From contig JAZPYO010000031.1 in the NCBI GenBank assembly GCA_045544195.1, positions 42,199-106,198 of the forward strand: a stretch of 64,000 bases of DNA, given 5' to 3'. A program made the translations under genes and the position numbers. Numbering within the stretch: the first letter of the stretch is position 1; every line of letters begins with the position of its first letter. The notes beneath the pieces were generated by a model. The model did no database searches, was not told the DNA's origin, and saw only the letters and a program-made list of their open reading frames with translations. Below are positions 15,229 through 23,801 of this stretch, piece after piece. Origin of the DNA: RGIG7213 sp045544195 (GTDB taxonomy: Bacteria; Bacillota; Clostridia; Oscillospirales; CAG-272).

Positions 15229-15747
15229 TCAAGTAAAAAATATACGGCAGACGAAGCAGGAAATAAAAATACAGAATATCATAGTGAGAAATGCACATAT
15301 AAGAGTATGGCGTGTTCTTTTTATACCCACAGAAGAAAAATATACTGATATAACGTAAAGCATCGTATCAGACGAGCCCATTATAACGCACGCACAAAGG
15401 CAGGCAAAGCTGTCAGCGGTATATTTTTTAAAAAGCTCAGACGCCATAGCCATAGAGCCTGAGCCTGAAACCGGCCGCAATAAAAGAAGCGGCAATATCT
15501 CCTGCGGTATGGCAAGCCTTTCCGCTATCGGTGATAAGAGCTTACACAAAAGGTCAACTGCACCGCTTGATGTAAACATACCTATTGCCGAAAGGAGTAA
15601 AACGAGCGTTGGCAAAAGCGATATTGCAGTATTGAAGCCGTTTTTCGCTCCCTGCAAAAATATTTCAAATCCATTCTTATCACATAAAAAGAGTATACCC
15701 ACAAAGAACAGAATAGAAGGAAGAATCAATGATGATACGTATTGCAT
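15229..15747 (-). CDS. spmB: Spore maturation protein SpmB
   Basis: A 172-residue integral membrane protein of the nucleoside-recognition/Gate fold. It carries SLLPTLVLLLSAIGMFTSSGAVD and the family block LLLLRPVSGSGSMA, followed by MGSSDTMLYVISVYFSSVGI. In Bacillus SpmA and SpmB are needed for proper dehydration of the spore core. Length equals the family norm (about 175). Its ATG shares a base with the TGA of spmA, so the two are translationally coupled. Confidence 0.93.
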   Translation of the reverse strand: MQYVSSLILPSILFFVGILFLCDKNGFEIFLQGAKNGFNTAISLLPTLVLLLSAIGMFTSSGAVDLLCKLLSPIAERLAIPQEILPLLLLRPVSGSGSMAMASELFKKYTADSFACLCACVIMGSSDTMLYVISVYFSSVGIKRTRHTLICAFLTMIFCIFISCFVCRIFFT

Positions 15748-16319
15748 CAGAAAACCAATGAAAAGAGCTTTGTTATTGTTATTGCAAAAACGACTGTCAG
15801 AAACGAAGCTATGACCGTAGGTAAGATTATACTGTACGGGCTTTGTGAGCCTGCGCTCTGCCGCAAGGCTATAAGCGTTGCGGGGAATATATCAAGCGAT
15901 GCCGTATTGAGAACGGCAAGCATTACCATATCGTCCGATGCGACGTCCTTGTTACCGTTCAGCTTTTGCAAGCGTGACATTGCTGCAAGAGCCAGCGGAG
16001 TTGCCGCATTGCCTATACCTAAAATATTCGCGCTGATATTTGCCGATATTTCTCCGCAAGCGCCGTTTTTATTAGCATTCGGGAAAAGAAATTTCAATAT
16101 GGGCGATATAAGGCGTGAAAGCCTGTTTACAACTCCCTTTTTTTCTAACACATTGATAATTCCGCACCAGAAAGTCATAATGCCGCAAAGCGTTAAAACA
16201 AGGTCAACTGCTGACCTTACACTTGTAAAAACAGATGAAGACAGCTCTTCTGTACGCCCTGTACAAACGGCAAAAATCACTGAAATTATATATAAAATTG
16301 CTGCTATATAACCTAACAT
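15747..16319 (-). CDS. spmA: Spore maturation protein SpmA
   Basis: A 190-residue multi-helix membrane protein with the family blocks LTLCGIMTFWCGIINVLEKKG, ANILGIGNAATPLALAAM and LAVLNTASLDIFPATLIALRQSAGS. It partners SpmB in spore core dehydration. It overlaps spmB by one base and is the first gene of a short - strand operon. About 200 bp of AT-rich sequence separates it from the divergent AbrB-type regulator, leaving room for regulation of both. Confidence 0.93.
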   Translation of the reverse strand: MLGYIAAILYIISVIFAVCTGRTEELSSSVFTSVRSAVDLVLTLCGIMTFWCGIINVLEKKGVVNRLSRLISPILKFLFPNANKNGACGEISANISANILGIGNAATPLALAAMSRLQKLNGNKDVASDDMVMLAVLNTASLDIFPATLIALRQSAGSQSPYSIILPTVIASFLTVVFAITITKLFSLVF

Positions 16320-16336
16320 AAGCCCTCTTTAGATGC

Positions 16337-16400
16337 ATTCGACATTATTCGACAAAATTAATTGAATTAACTTCCAATTGAATTTCAAATATGAATTGAA
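16337..16400. repeat. Short repeats in the spmA/abrB-like divergent region
   Basis: Two kinds of direct repeat lie here. ATTCGACA occurs at 16337 and 16347, exactly one helical turn apart. AATTGAA occurs at 16360, 16376 and 16394. They are candidates for regulator binding between two divergent genes; which protein binds is not shown. The remaining bases up to 16510 are AT-rich with no clear consensus promoter. Confidence 0.45.
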
Positions 16401-16525
16401 ATAAGGGAATTATTATGACGATTTATCCCCATATATGATAAATTGTATATTGTAGTAAATGGTATTATTTATAACAATGCAATTTATTGCCATAAGTATA
16501 TTTTTAAACAAGGGAGATTAACGTT

Positions 16526-16777
16526 ATGATGAAGTCCACAGGTATTGTAAGAAGAGTTGATGATCTCGGTAGAGTTGTACTTCCCATCGAAATCAGAAAG
16601 ACACTCGACATCGGTTTGAAGGATGCGGTTGAAATTTTCACCGAGAATGACAAGATTATTTTGAAGAAGTACCACCCCGCTTGTGTTTTCTGCGGCAACG
16701 TAGAAGACATCGTTTATTACAAGGGTAAGCTCGTTTGCCCTGATTGCCTTGAAGGTCTTCGTCACATCGTTCTGTAA
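16526..16777 (+). CDS. AbrB/SpoVT-type transition-state regulator with a C-terminal zinc-ribbon-like tail
   Basis: The 83-residue product starts with a swapped-hairpin AbrB DNA-binding domain (STGIVRRVDDLGRVVLPIEIRKTLDI, then KDAVEIFTENDKIILKKY, residues about 3-50). Instead of the longer AbrB or SpoVT effector domain it ends with two Cys pairs, CVFCGN and CPDCL (about 52-74), which could bind zinc. Such short CxxC-tailed AbrB proteins are common in Clostridia. AGGGAG (16511-16516) precedes the ATG. It is a single-gene unit ended by a strong terminator. Confidence 0.93.
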   Translation: MMKSTGIVRRVDDLGRVVLPIEIRKTLDIGLKDAVEIFTENDKIILKKYHPACVFCGNVEDIVYYKGKLVCPDCLEGLRHIVL

Positions 16778-16810
16778 TTTATATTATAAATTCTTCTTCG
16801 ATATGCAAAA

Positions 16811-16848
16811 AAATGGCTGTTGTTTTCACAACAGCCATTTATTTTTTT
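16811..16848. terminator. Bidirectional terminator between abrB-like gene and glycosidase-like lipoprotein
   Basis: A 13-bp perfect stem (AAATGGCTGTTGT 16811-16823 with 16828-16840), TTTC loop, with T7 on the + side and A7 upstream that gives T7 on the - side. It serves both convergent genes. Confidence 0.9.
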
Positions 16849-18097
16849 AATCTATCAGATCCATCGGGCAGTCTTCACCCGCCTTATACGCTGATATGTA
16901 TTGCTTCATCCATTGGTAATACTTATCTCCGTGACCGCCCTTCATAGGCTCGATATCACGGCTGTATTCCTGCGTATAATTATCGACGAATGTTACCCTT
17001 CCGCCTCTGTCACGCTGACGCTGAGCCGCCCATTCGTTCCACCACGTTATCGTAACTATTTTAGGATCGTGCTGGAAGACCCTTAACCATTGCTTTTGGA
17101 ACGTCTTTCCGCCGTTTCGTCCTATGGCGCTATTTGTATTCGACATATAGTCAGACTGACGCGCAGTATATACGCTCATCTGCTCAAATTCCTTATTTTC
17201 ATCTCTGCAAGGAAATTTACTGTCGCTTATAAATGTCCACTGATTAGTTGAAGGACGTGAACCTGTAAATATCGTCACGGTCATATCACGCAGCGTGAGC
17301 TTGCTTGCATATCTGAAATGCCTTAACTGCAACGGATTCGGGAATGAGGATGATGCGCACAGCATAAACGGCTTACCATCCCAATATACCCAGCAATCAT
17401 CGTATTTATCATTTGCATAAAACTCTTTGTATACCGCCTCGCACGTGCTCCAGCCGCAGTCGCTCTCCGTTCTGTTCCAGAAAACAACGTACGGGGTTTC
17501 CTTTCCCTCGCTCCGCATTTCAAGGATCGTATCGCATATTGCCTTGCAGGGATCTGAGACCATACGCTTCCAATAATTATCCGCTCTCCATGTGTTATAA
17601 TTTGCGTTGGTGTTATCAAGTATTATAAAATCAACACCGGCTTCGGCAAGCTGAGTCATATGAGTTCTTATAACGCTTTTATCCGAGCTTTTATAGTATC
17701 CCAAGGCAGGCTCTGACCAATAGTGAAACGTGCCATAGCCGCCCCAGCCGCTATATGAAGGATTGGTTGCATTTTCGCTGTTGCGGGCAAGAATATCAGA
17801 AATATCGTATATTTTGCCGCCCGCAATAGTATCAAACCACATTGAATAGCAGATAGATACTACCTTTGTTTTATCGGTAATGTCAAATCCTACGCTGTCT
17901 GTCGGTGTGTCATTTTCCTTTACAGTACTTTCTGCAGACTCAGAGCTGTCCTGATCCCTATCAGTTTCTTCATTTCCGACTGTACTGTTTTCACTTTCAT
18001 TTGCATTAAACGATGCGTCATCACTCGAGGAGCAGGCAACTGAAAACATCATAACAGTTACAAGAAAAACGGAAACGATCATTTTAATACTTTTCAT
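16847..18097 (-). CDS. Lipoprotein with a glycoside hydrolase 99/71-like domain
   Basis: A 416-residue protein: signal with lipobox FSVACSS (Cys about 22), an acidic Ser/Asp/Glu linker to about residue 75, then a domain opening VVSICYSMWFDTIAGG with GYGTFHYWSEPALGYY, MTQLAEAGVDFIILDNTNAN, PYVVFWNRTE and a late TITWWNEWAAQRQ. The order (YxxWF, HYW-P-LGYY, AGVDFIxLDxTN, NEW) resembles GH99-like/GH71-like enzymes and WbsX-type proteins acting on alpha-linked polysaccharides. The catalytic residues were not verified. It follows dapB by 57 nt on the same strand. Confidence 0.7.
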   Translation of the reverse strand: MKSIKMIVSVFLVTVMMFSVACSSSDDASFNANESENSTVGNEETDRDQDSSESAESTVKENDTPTDSVGFDITDKTKVVSICYSMWFDTIAGGKIYDISDILARNSENATNPSYSGWGGYGTFHYWSEPALGYYKSSDKSVIRTHMTQLAEAGVDFIILDNTNANYNTWRADNYWKRMVSDPCKAICDTILEMRSEGKETPYVVFWNRTESDCGWSTCEAVYKEFYANDKYDDCWVYWDGKPFMLCASSSFPNPLQLRHFRYASKLTLRDMTVTIFTGSRPSTNQWTFISDSKFPCRDENKEFEQMSVYTARQSDYMSNTNSAIGRNGGKTFQKQWLRVFQHDPKIVTITWWNEWAAQRQRDRGGRVTFVDNYTQEYSRDIEPMKGGHGDKYYQWMKQYISAYKAGEDCPMDLID

Positions 18098-18154
18098 ATT
18101 TTCCCTCTGCTTTTAAAGCATATGTGCGGATATTGCCGCCGCATTTTCCAAAGC

Positions 18155-18928
18155 TCAATCCGTGAGGCAAACGGGGCTCTTCCCCGCTTCCTTTAATACA
18201 TCCTTCATGCTGTATCTTCCGCAAGGCTTATTGATCATAAACGCAGCCGCCTTTACAGCTCCCTGTGCGAACAGATCGCGGCTTTGCGCTGTGTGTCTGA
18301 TCGTTATTACCTCACCGTTTCCGCAGAACATTACCTCATGCTCACCTATAATAGTACCGCCTCTTATGGAGTGGATACCTATCTGATGCGGGTCTCTTTT
18401 TTCTCTGTACGGAGTTCTGTCTGTTATGCGTTTTGCATCGTAAGGCAACGCGCTTTCTATTTCGTCAGCGATCATAACCGCCGTACCGCTGGGAGCATCG
18501 AGCTTTTTGTTATGATGCGCTTCGATTATCTCAACATCGTAATCCTCGCCCAATATTTCGGCTGCATTTTTCGCAAGGCGGCACAGAAGATTGATGCCGA
18601 GCGACATATTACCCGATGTAAAAAGCGGAACGCTTTCTTCCATACGCTTCATCATAGCCTTTTCCTCATCCGTATGACCCGTAGTGCATATGATCGCAGG
18701 AACACAGGCTCTTTTTGCATAATTAAGTATATCCTCTGTAAGACTGTGATGCGAAAAGTCTATTATGACATCTACCTTTTCAGTTACCTCAAATATACTT
18801 TTGTAAACAGGAAATGTGCATTCAGCACTTGATATATCGACTCCTGCGCATATTCTGTCATCACCCTTAAGCGCTTGGGAAACGGCTTTTCCCATTCTTC
18901 CGCAGCATCCGCAAAGTAATATATTCAT
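18155..18928 (-). CDS. dapB: 4-hydroxy-tetrahydrodipicolinate reductase
   Basis: DapB reduces the DapA product with NAD(P)H in the lysine/diaminopimelate pathway. The 257-residue protein has the nucleotide-binding GCCGRMGK (7-14), a CTTG loop (81-84), the substrate block EAHHNKKLDAPSGT (136-149) with the catalytic His pair and Lys, and SIRGGTIIGEHEVMF. Length is typical (about 250-270). Only 9 nt separate it from dapA; both follow the histidine operon on the same strand. It supports meso-diaminopimelate cross-linked peptidoglycan. Confidence 0.96.
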   Translation of the reverse strand: MNILLCGCCGRMGKAVSQALKGDDRICAGVDISSAECTFPVYKSIFEVTEKVDVIIDFSHHSLTEDILNYAKRACVPAIICTTGHTDEEKAMMKRMEESVPLFTSGNMSLGINLLCRLAKNAAEILGEDYDVEIIEAHHNKKLDAPSGTAVMIADEIESALPYDAKRITDRTPYREKRDPHQIGIHSIRGGTIIGEHEVMFCGNGEVITIRHTAQSRDLFAQGAVKAAAFMINKPCGRYSMKDVLKEAGKSPVCLTD

Positions 18929-18937
18929 ATTTTCACC

Positions 18938-19828
18938 TTAAATAAGACCGTAGTTTTTCATGATCGTAAACAGCTTTTCATCCTCTGCTTCCGTCATAGG
19001 ACAAAGCGGCAAACGCATTTCTATATCGCACATACCCATTTTTGCCATAGCTGTCTTAACGGGAATGGGGTTAACAGTCATAAACAGGGCATTTATGAGC
19101 TTTAAGAGCTTAAGCTGCATCTGAGCGCTTTCCTTGCACTTACCGTCAAGATACAAGTGAGCAAGCTGTGCTGTTTCCTTTGGCATAACGTTTGATAAAA
19201 CGGAAATGACACCCTTTGCGCCAACGCTCATCATAGGTACTATCTGATCGTCATTACCGCAATATACATCTATATCATCACCTACCGCGTCCATAAGCTC
19301 AACAATAAAGCTGAGATTTCCGCACGCTTCCTTAGTTGCTATGATATTAGGATGCTTTGCAAGCTCCTTATATGCATCTATACTTATATTTACTCCCGTT
19401 CTCGAAGGAACATTATACAGAATGATCGGCTTGTCGCAAGCGTCAGCTATTTTTGAAAAATATTCAACTATTCCCTTCTGGCTTGTTTTGTTATAGTAGG
19501 GCGTAACATGTAAAAGCGCATCAGCGCCAACCTCGCACGCATGGCGTGAAAGATCGACTGCATAAGCAAAATCGTTAGAGCCTGTGCCTGCAATAACAGG
19601 TACTCTGCCGTTTACCTTTTTGACCGTATATTCAATAATATCTCTGTGCTCCTCGTCAGTAAGCGTCGCCGCTTCGCCCGTAGTTCCGCACACGATTATT
19701 GAATCAACGCCGCCCGCTATCTGAAATTCCACGATCTTGCCGTAGCTTTCGTAATCTATCGCTCCGTTCTTAAAGGGAGTGATTATAGCCGTTCCGACGC
19801 CTGAAAAAATAGGTGTTTCTCTTTTCAT
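18938..19828 (-). CDS. dapA: 4-hydroxy-tetrahydrodipicolinate synthase
   Basis: DapA condenses pyruvate with aspartate semialdehyde. The TIM-barrel protein (296 residues from the preferred start) carries CGTTGEAATL (48-57), catalytic Tyr138 in LYNVPSRTG and the Schiff-base Lys166 in IIATKEACGN. The ATG at 19828 has AAAGGA eight bases upstream; an in-frame ATG at 19834 is too close to that site. The gene overlaps or abuts the end of the DUF3267 gene (stop at 19834-19836), so translation is probably coupled. Confidence 0.95.
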   Translation of the reverse strand: MKRETPIFSGVGTAIITPFKNGAIDYESYGKIVEFQIAGGVDSIIVCGTTGEAATLTDEEHRDIIEYTVKKVNGRVPVIAGTGSNDFAYAVDLSRHACEVGADALLHVTPYYNKTSQKGIVEYFSKIADACDKPIILYNVPSRTGVNISIDAYKELAKHPNIIATKEACGNLSFIVELMDAVGDDIDVYCGNDDQIVPMMSVGAKGVISVLSNVMPKETAQLAHLYLDGKCKESAQMQLKLLKLINALFMTVNPIPVKTAMAKMGMCDIEMRLPLCPMTEAEDEKLFTIMKNYGLI

Positions 19829-19833
19829 TTTCA

Positions 19834-20454
19834 TTATCCTTTCTGATCATCAGTTTTATCGTTCACAGGCATTTCATTTGAAAATGCCGTCATTTCAAGT
19901 CCTGTATCAAATATCAGCGTATCCTTTGGCAGACGTGTTATAGTGTATGTAACATATACATCGCCCACAGCGCCCGAAATATTCGTGATCTGCACAAGAT
20001 ATACCACCCAGAACCATTCCGCGCTCACCAATACCGACATCACACCGAGCAATATTCCGAAAATAACTATCGGAGCAAGCGCAATTATTATATATTCCTT
20101 TTTTCCAAGATAAGTATCGCACGATGCGTATGCATACACCGATTTAAATCCGAATTTTCCCCATTTTCCGCTTATGATACGTATAAATATACCGTGAATC
20201 GCCTCGTGAAGTATGATGTATAAATATTCCGACAGTGCCAACACTGCCATTTTTATTATCAATAGCTTTACATCTTCGTCAGAGCTTATATGAAACAGTG
20301 TTTCAAGCGGCACTATAATCAGCATTGGAGCTATCATTATCACGCAAACGATTAGAGCTGCAATATTTATTATAACGGAAAACCTTTTATTCTCGGTAAA
20401 GCTGATTTTTTTTACCTCGTTATAACCGTTCGGAAGTATCGGATGACTTATCAT
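19834..20454 (-). CDS. DUF3267-type putative membrane zinc metallopeptidase
   Basis: A 206-residue membrane protein with four or five hydrophobic segments and the zincin signature HEAIH (about residue 84) inside a helix, followed by [13 protein letters not shown] and, near the end, [13 protein letters not shown], whose Asp may be the third metal ligand. These are features of DUF3267, a site-2-protease-like family of unknown substrate. ATGA overlap with hisIE places it firmly in the operon between histidine and diaminopimelate genes, but no link to either pathway is known. Confidence 0.8.
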   Translation of the reverse strand: MISHPILPNGYNEVKKISFTENKRFSVIINIAALIVCVIMIAPMLIIVPLETLFHISSDEDVKLLIIKMAVLALSEYLYIILHEAIHGIFIRIISGKWGKFGFKSVYAYASCDTYLGKKEYIIIALAPIVIFGILLGVMSVLVSAEWFWVVYLVQITNISGAVGDVYVTYTITRLPKDTLIFDTGLEMTAFSNEMPVNDKTDDQKG

Positions 20455-21104
20455 GTCGTCATCTTCTCCTGCTTTACCTTTTTGTCTATAACGTGACGGC
20501 TTGCAAGCTCTGCCATTATTTCCTCAGGCTTTATACCCATTTGTGCCATAAGGACCATAACGTGATAGTACAGATCGGCTATTTCGTATATCGTTTCCTT
20601 TTTGTCATCTGCCTTACCTGCTATTATGACCTCAGTGCTTTCCTCACCGACCTTTTTGAGTATTTTATCAATTCCCTTGTCAAAAAGGTATGTGGTATAT
20701 GAGCCCTCTTTTTTATTTGTCTTTCTGTCCATTATCTGCGCCATAAGGATATCGGCAGAAAATTCCGGGGTCTTATCATCCTCATAAATAATGTCATTGA
20801 AGCAAGAGTCCGTACCGTTATGGCAGGCAGGACCGTTTTTGATGACCTCGACTGTCAAGGCATCACGGTCGCAGTCAGTCGTTATTCTCACAACACGCTG
20901 AACATTGCCGGATGTTTCGCCCTTTCTCCAGAGCTTCTGTCTTGAACGGGAGAAAAAGCACGTTTTTCCCTCTACAAGAGTTATTCCGAGGCTCTCCTTA
21001 TTCATATAAGCCACTGTAAGAACCTTTTTAGAAAAATGGTCTACCACAACTGCGGGAATAAGACCCTTTTCGTCATATTTCAATTCATTGATATTCATTT
21101 TCAT
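20451..21104 (-). CDS. hisIE: Bifunctional phosphoribosyl-AMP cyclohydrolase / phosphoribosyl-ATP pyrophosphatase
   Basis: The N-terminal half (about 1-110) is HisI, with [19 protein letters not shown] block [18 protein letters not shown], the metal motif DCDRDA and the Cys block [11 protein letters not shown]. The C-terminal half (about 120-215) is HisE with [18 protein letters not shown] and [12 protein letters not shown]. Together they carry out steps two and three of histidine synthesis. The start at 21104 has GAGG upstream. It is the last his gene of the operon, 9 nt behind hisF. Confidence 0.96.
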   Translation of the reverse strand: MKMNINELKYDEKGLIPAVVVDHFSKKVLTVAYMNKESLGITLVEGKTCFFSRSRQKLWRKGETSGNVQRVVRITTDCDRDALTVEVIKNGPACHNGTDSCFNDIIYEDDKTPEFSADILMAQIMDRKTNKKEGSYTTYLFDKGIDKILKKVGEESTEVIIAGKADDKKETIYEIADLYYHVMVLMAQMGIKPEEIMAELASRHVIDKKVKQEKMTT

Positions 21105-21113
21105 CGCTGTACC

Positions 21114-21875
21114 TCACTGTATTCTCACATTTATATCATTTTCTTTAAGCATTCTTTTAAGCTCGTTTATACGAACATCTCCGAAATGGAAGATCGAAGC
21201 GGCAAGCCCTGCATCCACCGTAGGACATTGATTGAACAGATCTACAAAATCCTGCATACATCCTGCACCGCCCGACGCTATAACGGGAATAGATACAGCA
21301 TCGCATATCATTTGCAAAAGCTCTGTATCAAATCCGCCTCTCACTCCGTCGGTATCCATACTATTTATAACAAGCTCGCCGGCGCCAAGCTCCTGGCCCT
21401 GCTTTGCCCACTGAACAGCTTCAAGCTGAGTCATCTCTCTGCCGCCCTTGACAAATACTGCGTATTTTCCGTCAACACGCTTTACGTCCATAGACAGTAC
21501 CACGCATTGCGAGCCGTATTTTTTTGCCGCTTCATACATAAGCGAAGGGCTTCTTACTGCGCCTGAATTTACCGAGACCTTGTCAGCTCCGCATTTAAGA
21601 ACTCTGTCAAAGTCAGAGACATCGTTTATAGCTCCGCCGACGGTCAATGGGATAAATACGTTTTCTGCCGCCCTTGTAAGCACGTCTGTAAACAGTCCCC
21701 GTCCTTCTGCTGATGCGGTAATATCGTAAAAGACCAATTCGTCCGCGCCGCAATCGCTGTAATACTTTGCAAGCGACACAGGGTCGGAAACGTCCGCAAG
21801 ATTCATAAAATTAACGCCCTTTACGACTCTGCCGTTCTTTACGTCAAGGCACGGGATTATTCTTTTTGTTATCAT
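21114..21875 (-). CDS. hisF: Imidazole glycerol phosphate synthase, cyclase subunit
   Basis: HisF is the TIM-barrel half of imidazole glycerol phosphate synthase, using ammonia delivered by HisH. It opens MITKRIIPCLDVKNGRVVKG with catalytic Asp11, and carries VGGAINDVSD, SVNSGAV, the second catalytic Asp in NSMDTDGVRGG, and VIASGGAG. The ATG at 21875 fits the family N-terminus and has AGGAAGG upstream; an in-frame ATG lies at 21881. It slightly overlaps or abuts hisA. Confidence 0.97.
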   Translation of the reverse strand: MITKRIIPCLDVKNGRVVKGVNFMNLADVSDPVSLAKYYSDCGADELVFYDITASAEGRGLFTDVLTRAAENVFIPLTVGGAINDVSDFDRVLKCGADKVSVNSGAVRSPSLMYEAAKKYGSQCVVLSMDVKRVDGKYAVFVKGGREMTQLEAVQWAKQGQELGAGELVINSMDTDGVRGGFDTELLQMICDAVSIPVIASGGAGCMQDFVDLFNQCPTVDAGLAASIFHFGDVRINELKRMLKENDINVRIQ

Positions 21876-21877
21876 TC

Positions 21878-22597
21878 TCATATCCTTCCTGCGATATGCA
21901 AAGCATCCTTGAGGTCTATTCTGCCCTCATATAACGCCTTGCCGAGAATCGCTCCGTACATATCCATATCGCAAAGTGCTAAAATGTCATCACTGCCCGT
22001 AATTCCGCCCGATGCCACAACATCAATATTATAATCCTTTTTCAGCCGTTTGTAAAGAGGCAAATTTGTACCTTTAAGAAGACCGTCCTTTGAAATATCG
22101 GTGCATATTACAGTCTTGCAGCCCATATTGCAAAGCGTTTCCATAAATTCAAAGCAATTTACGCCCGAATCCTCCATCCAGCCGTTAACGGCGATCATCT
22201 CGCCCTTTATATCTACGCCAACAGCTATTTTATCGCCGTATTCGCTTATCATATTCTTCAAAAAAACAGTATCCTTTACTGCTATCGTTCCGAGTATTAC
22301 ACGAAGCACGCCCGCATCAACATATTTCTTTATTGTTTGCTCGTTTCGTATGCCGCCGCCTATCTGTACCTTCATCCCCGAATTCTTCACGACGTCCCGA
22401 ATAACAGAAAAATTTTTCATTTCTCCGTCCTTTGCGCCGTCAAGATCGACCATATGCAGATACTCAGCTCCTGCATTTTTAAATTCAAGTGCTTTCTCCA
22501 GAGCGTTTGATGAATACACCTTCATCTGCCCGTAGTCACCCTTTGTTAAACGGACTACCTTTCCGTCCTTTATATCGGTTGCAGGAAAAATTATCAT
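21878..22597 (-). CDS. hisA: Phosphoribosylformimino-5-aminoimidazole carboxamide ribotide isomerase
   Basis: HisA catalyses the Amadori isomerisation before the HisHF step. The 239-residue TIM barrel has the twin half-barrel pattern: IFPATDIKDGKVVRL with Asp near position 8, VQIGGGIRNEQT, RVILGTIAV, VGVDIKGEMI, CTDISKDGLLKGTN and VVASGGITG. Length is normal (about 240). It is one base downstream of hisH. Confidence 0.97.
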   Translation of the reverse strand: MIIFPATDIKDGKVVRLTKGDYGQMKVYSSNALEKALEFKNAGAEYLHMVDLDGAKDGEMKNFSVIRDVVKNSGMKVQIGGGIRNEQTIKKYVDAGVLRVILGTIAVKDTVFLKNMISEYGDKIAVGVDIKGEMIAVNGWMEDSGVNCFEFMETLCNMGCKTVICTDISKDGLLKGTNLPLYKRLKKDYNIDVVASGGITGSDDILALCDMDMYGAILGKALYEGRIDLKDALHIAGRI

Positions 22598-22598
22598 A

Positions 22599-23213
22599 TC
22601 ATTTCAACTCCGTAAACGCCTTTAGAATTTGAAGTCCGTATTTACCGCTTTTTTCAGGATGGTACTGAGTCCCCATTACCCTTCCGCATTTAGCCGATGC
22701 TGTTACTGCAATTCCGTATTCAGTTGTGGCGGTAACGTATTTTTCATCGGTTTTGGCATAAAACGAATGAACGAAATAAACGTGTGTATTATTATCCGTA
22801 TACTTATACAGATCATCTTTACCGCCTGTAATATTCAAAGCATTCCAGCCGATCTGAGGAATTTTAAGCTCGTCGGGAACAGCCCCCTTCAACGGTACGA
22901 TGCTTCCGGGGATAAGACCAAGTCCCTCATGCTCACCGAATTCGTAGCTTTTTTCAAAAAGCATCTGCATACCGAGGCATATACCCATTATGTACTTTCC
23001 GTTTTCCGCCTCCTGCTTTATGACCTTGTCAAGTCCGCTTGAGGCGAGCTTTTTTGATGCATCCTCAAATGCACCGACGCCCGGCAGTATTATTCTCTGA
23101 GCCTTTCTTATAACATCAGCATCGCCCGAAACAACACTTTCTGCTCCAATATACGCAAGAGAGCTTTTCAATGAAAACAGATTTCCGACGCCGTAATCTA
23201 TAATAACAGTCAT
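22599..23213 (-). CDS. hisH: Imidazole glycerol phosphate synthase, glutaminase subunit
   Basis: A class I glutamine amidotransferase of 204 residues that channels ammonia to HisF. It shows IIDYGVGNLFSLKSSL, ILPGVGAFEDA, the oxyanion/nucleophile block GICLGMQMLFE with the catalytic Cys, and the His-Glu pair in GTQYHPEKSGK. It abuts hisB (no spacer) and precedes hisA. Confidence 0.97.
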   Translation of the reverse strand: MTVIIDYGVGNLFSLKSSLAYIGAESVVSGDADVIRKAQRIILPGVGAFEDASKKLASSGLDKVIKQEAENGKYIMGICLGMQMLFEKSYEFGEHEGLGLIPGSIVPLKGAVPDELKIPQIGWNALNITGGKDDLYKYTDNNTHVYFVHSFYAKTDEKYVTATTEYGIAVTASAKCGRVMGTQYHPEKSGKYGLQILKAFTELK

Positions 23214-23801
23214 TTACAGTACCCCTTTTGTTGACGGTATGCGGAGATCCGATTCATCTGAGATCCGGCAAGATTCGCGCATAACACGCGCAAACGCCTT
23301 GAAAACGCCCTCGATTATATGGTGGGAATTTTCCCCGTCAAGCATTTTTATGTGCAGGGTGATGCCGCTGCATCTGACGAACGCTTCAAAAAACTCACGT
23401 ACAAGCTCACAGTCAAACGTGCCGACCTTTTCGGTAGGAGTTTTAACATTGTACGAAAGATGAGCCCTGCCGCTTATATCGCTCGCACACATTATAAGCG
23501 CTTCGTCCATAGGCAGAATAATATCCGCATATCGTGATATTCCCGCTTTATTGCCGAGAGCCTCTGCAAACGCCTTTCCCAACGCAATACCTATATCCTC
23601 ACAGCTGTGGTGATCATCAACATTAATGTCTCCCTTACAGAAAAGATCAAGATCAAAGCCGCCGTGGCAGGCCAAAAGACACATCATATGGTCAAAAAAT
23701 CCGACGCCTGTATTTATATTGCATTTCCCGCTGCCGTCTATGTTCAATTTTACGGAAATATCTGTTTCCGCCGTTTTTCTGGTCAGTTCAGCGTATCTCA
23801 T
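23214..23801 (-). CDS. hisB: Imidazoleglycerol-phosphate dehydratase
   Basis: A monofunctional IGP dehydratase of 195 residues (no fused histidinol-phosphatase). The manganese-binding His clusters are present: GVGFFDHMM, VDDHHSCEDIGIALG and SHHIIEGVFKAFARV. It overlaps hisC by 4 nt. Histidinol-phosphate phosphatase is not found in the operon, so that step must be encoded elsewhere. Confidence 0.97.
   Translation of the reverse strand: MRYAELTRKTAETDISVKLNIDGSGKCNINTGVGFFDHMMCLLACHGGFDLDLFCKGDINVDDHHSCEDIGIALGKAFAEALGNKAGISRYADIILPMDEALIMCASDISGRAHLSYNVKTPTEKVGTFDCELVREFFEAFVRCSGITLHIKMLDGENSHHIIEGVFKAFARVMRESCRISDESDLRIPSTKGVL

Noticed and set aside
15011..15358. A 115-codon + strand frame
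   Set aside because: It begins in a terminator hairpin and overlaps spmB and the small DADDL gene in antisense; composition is not protein-like.
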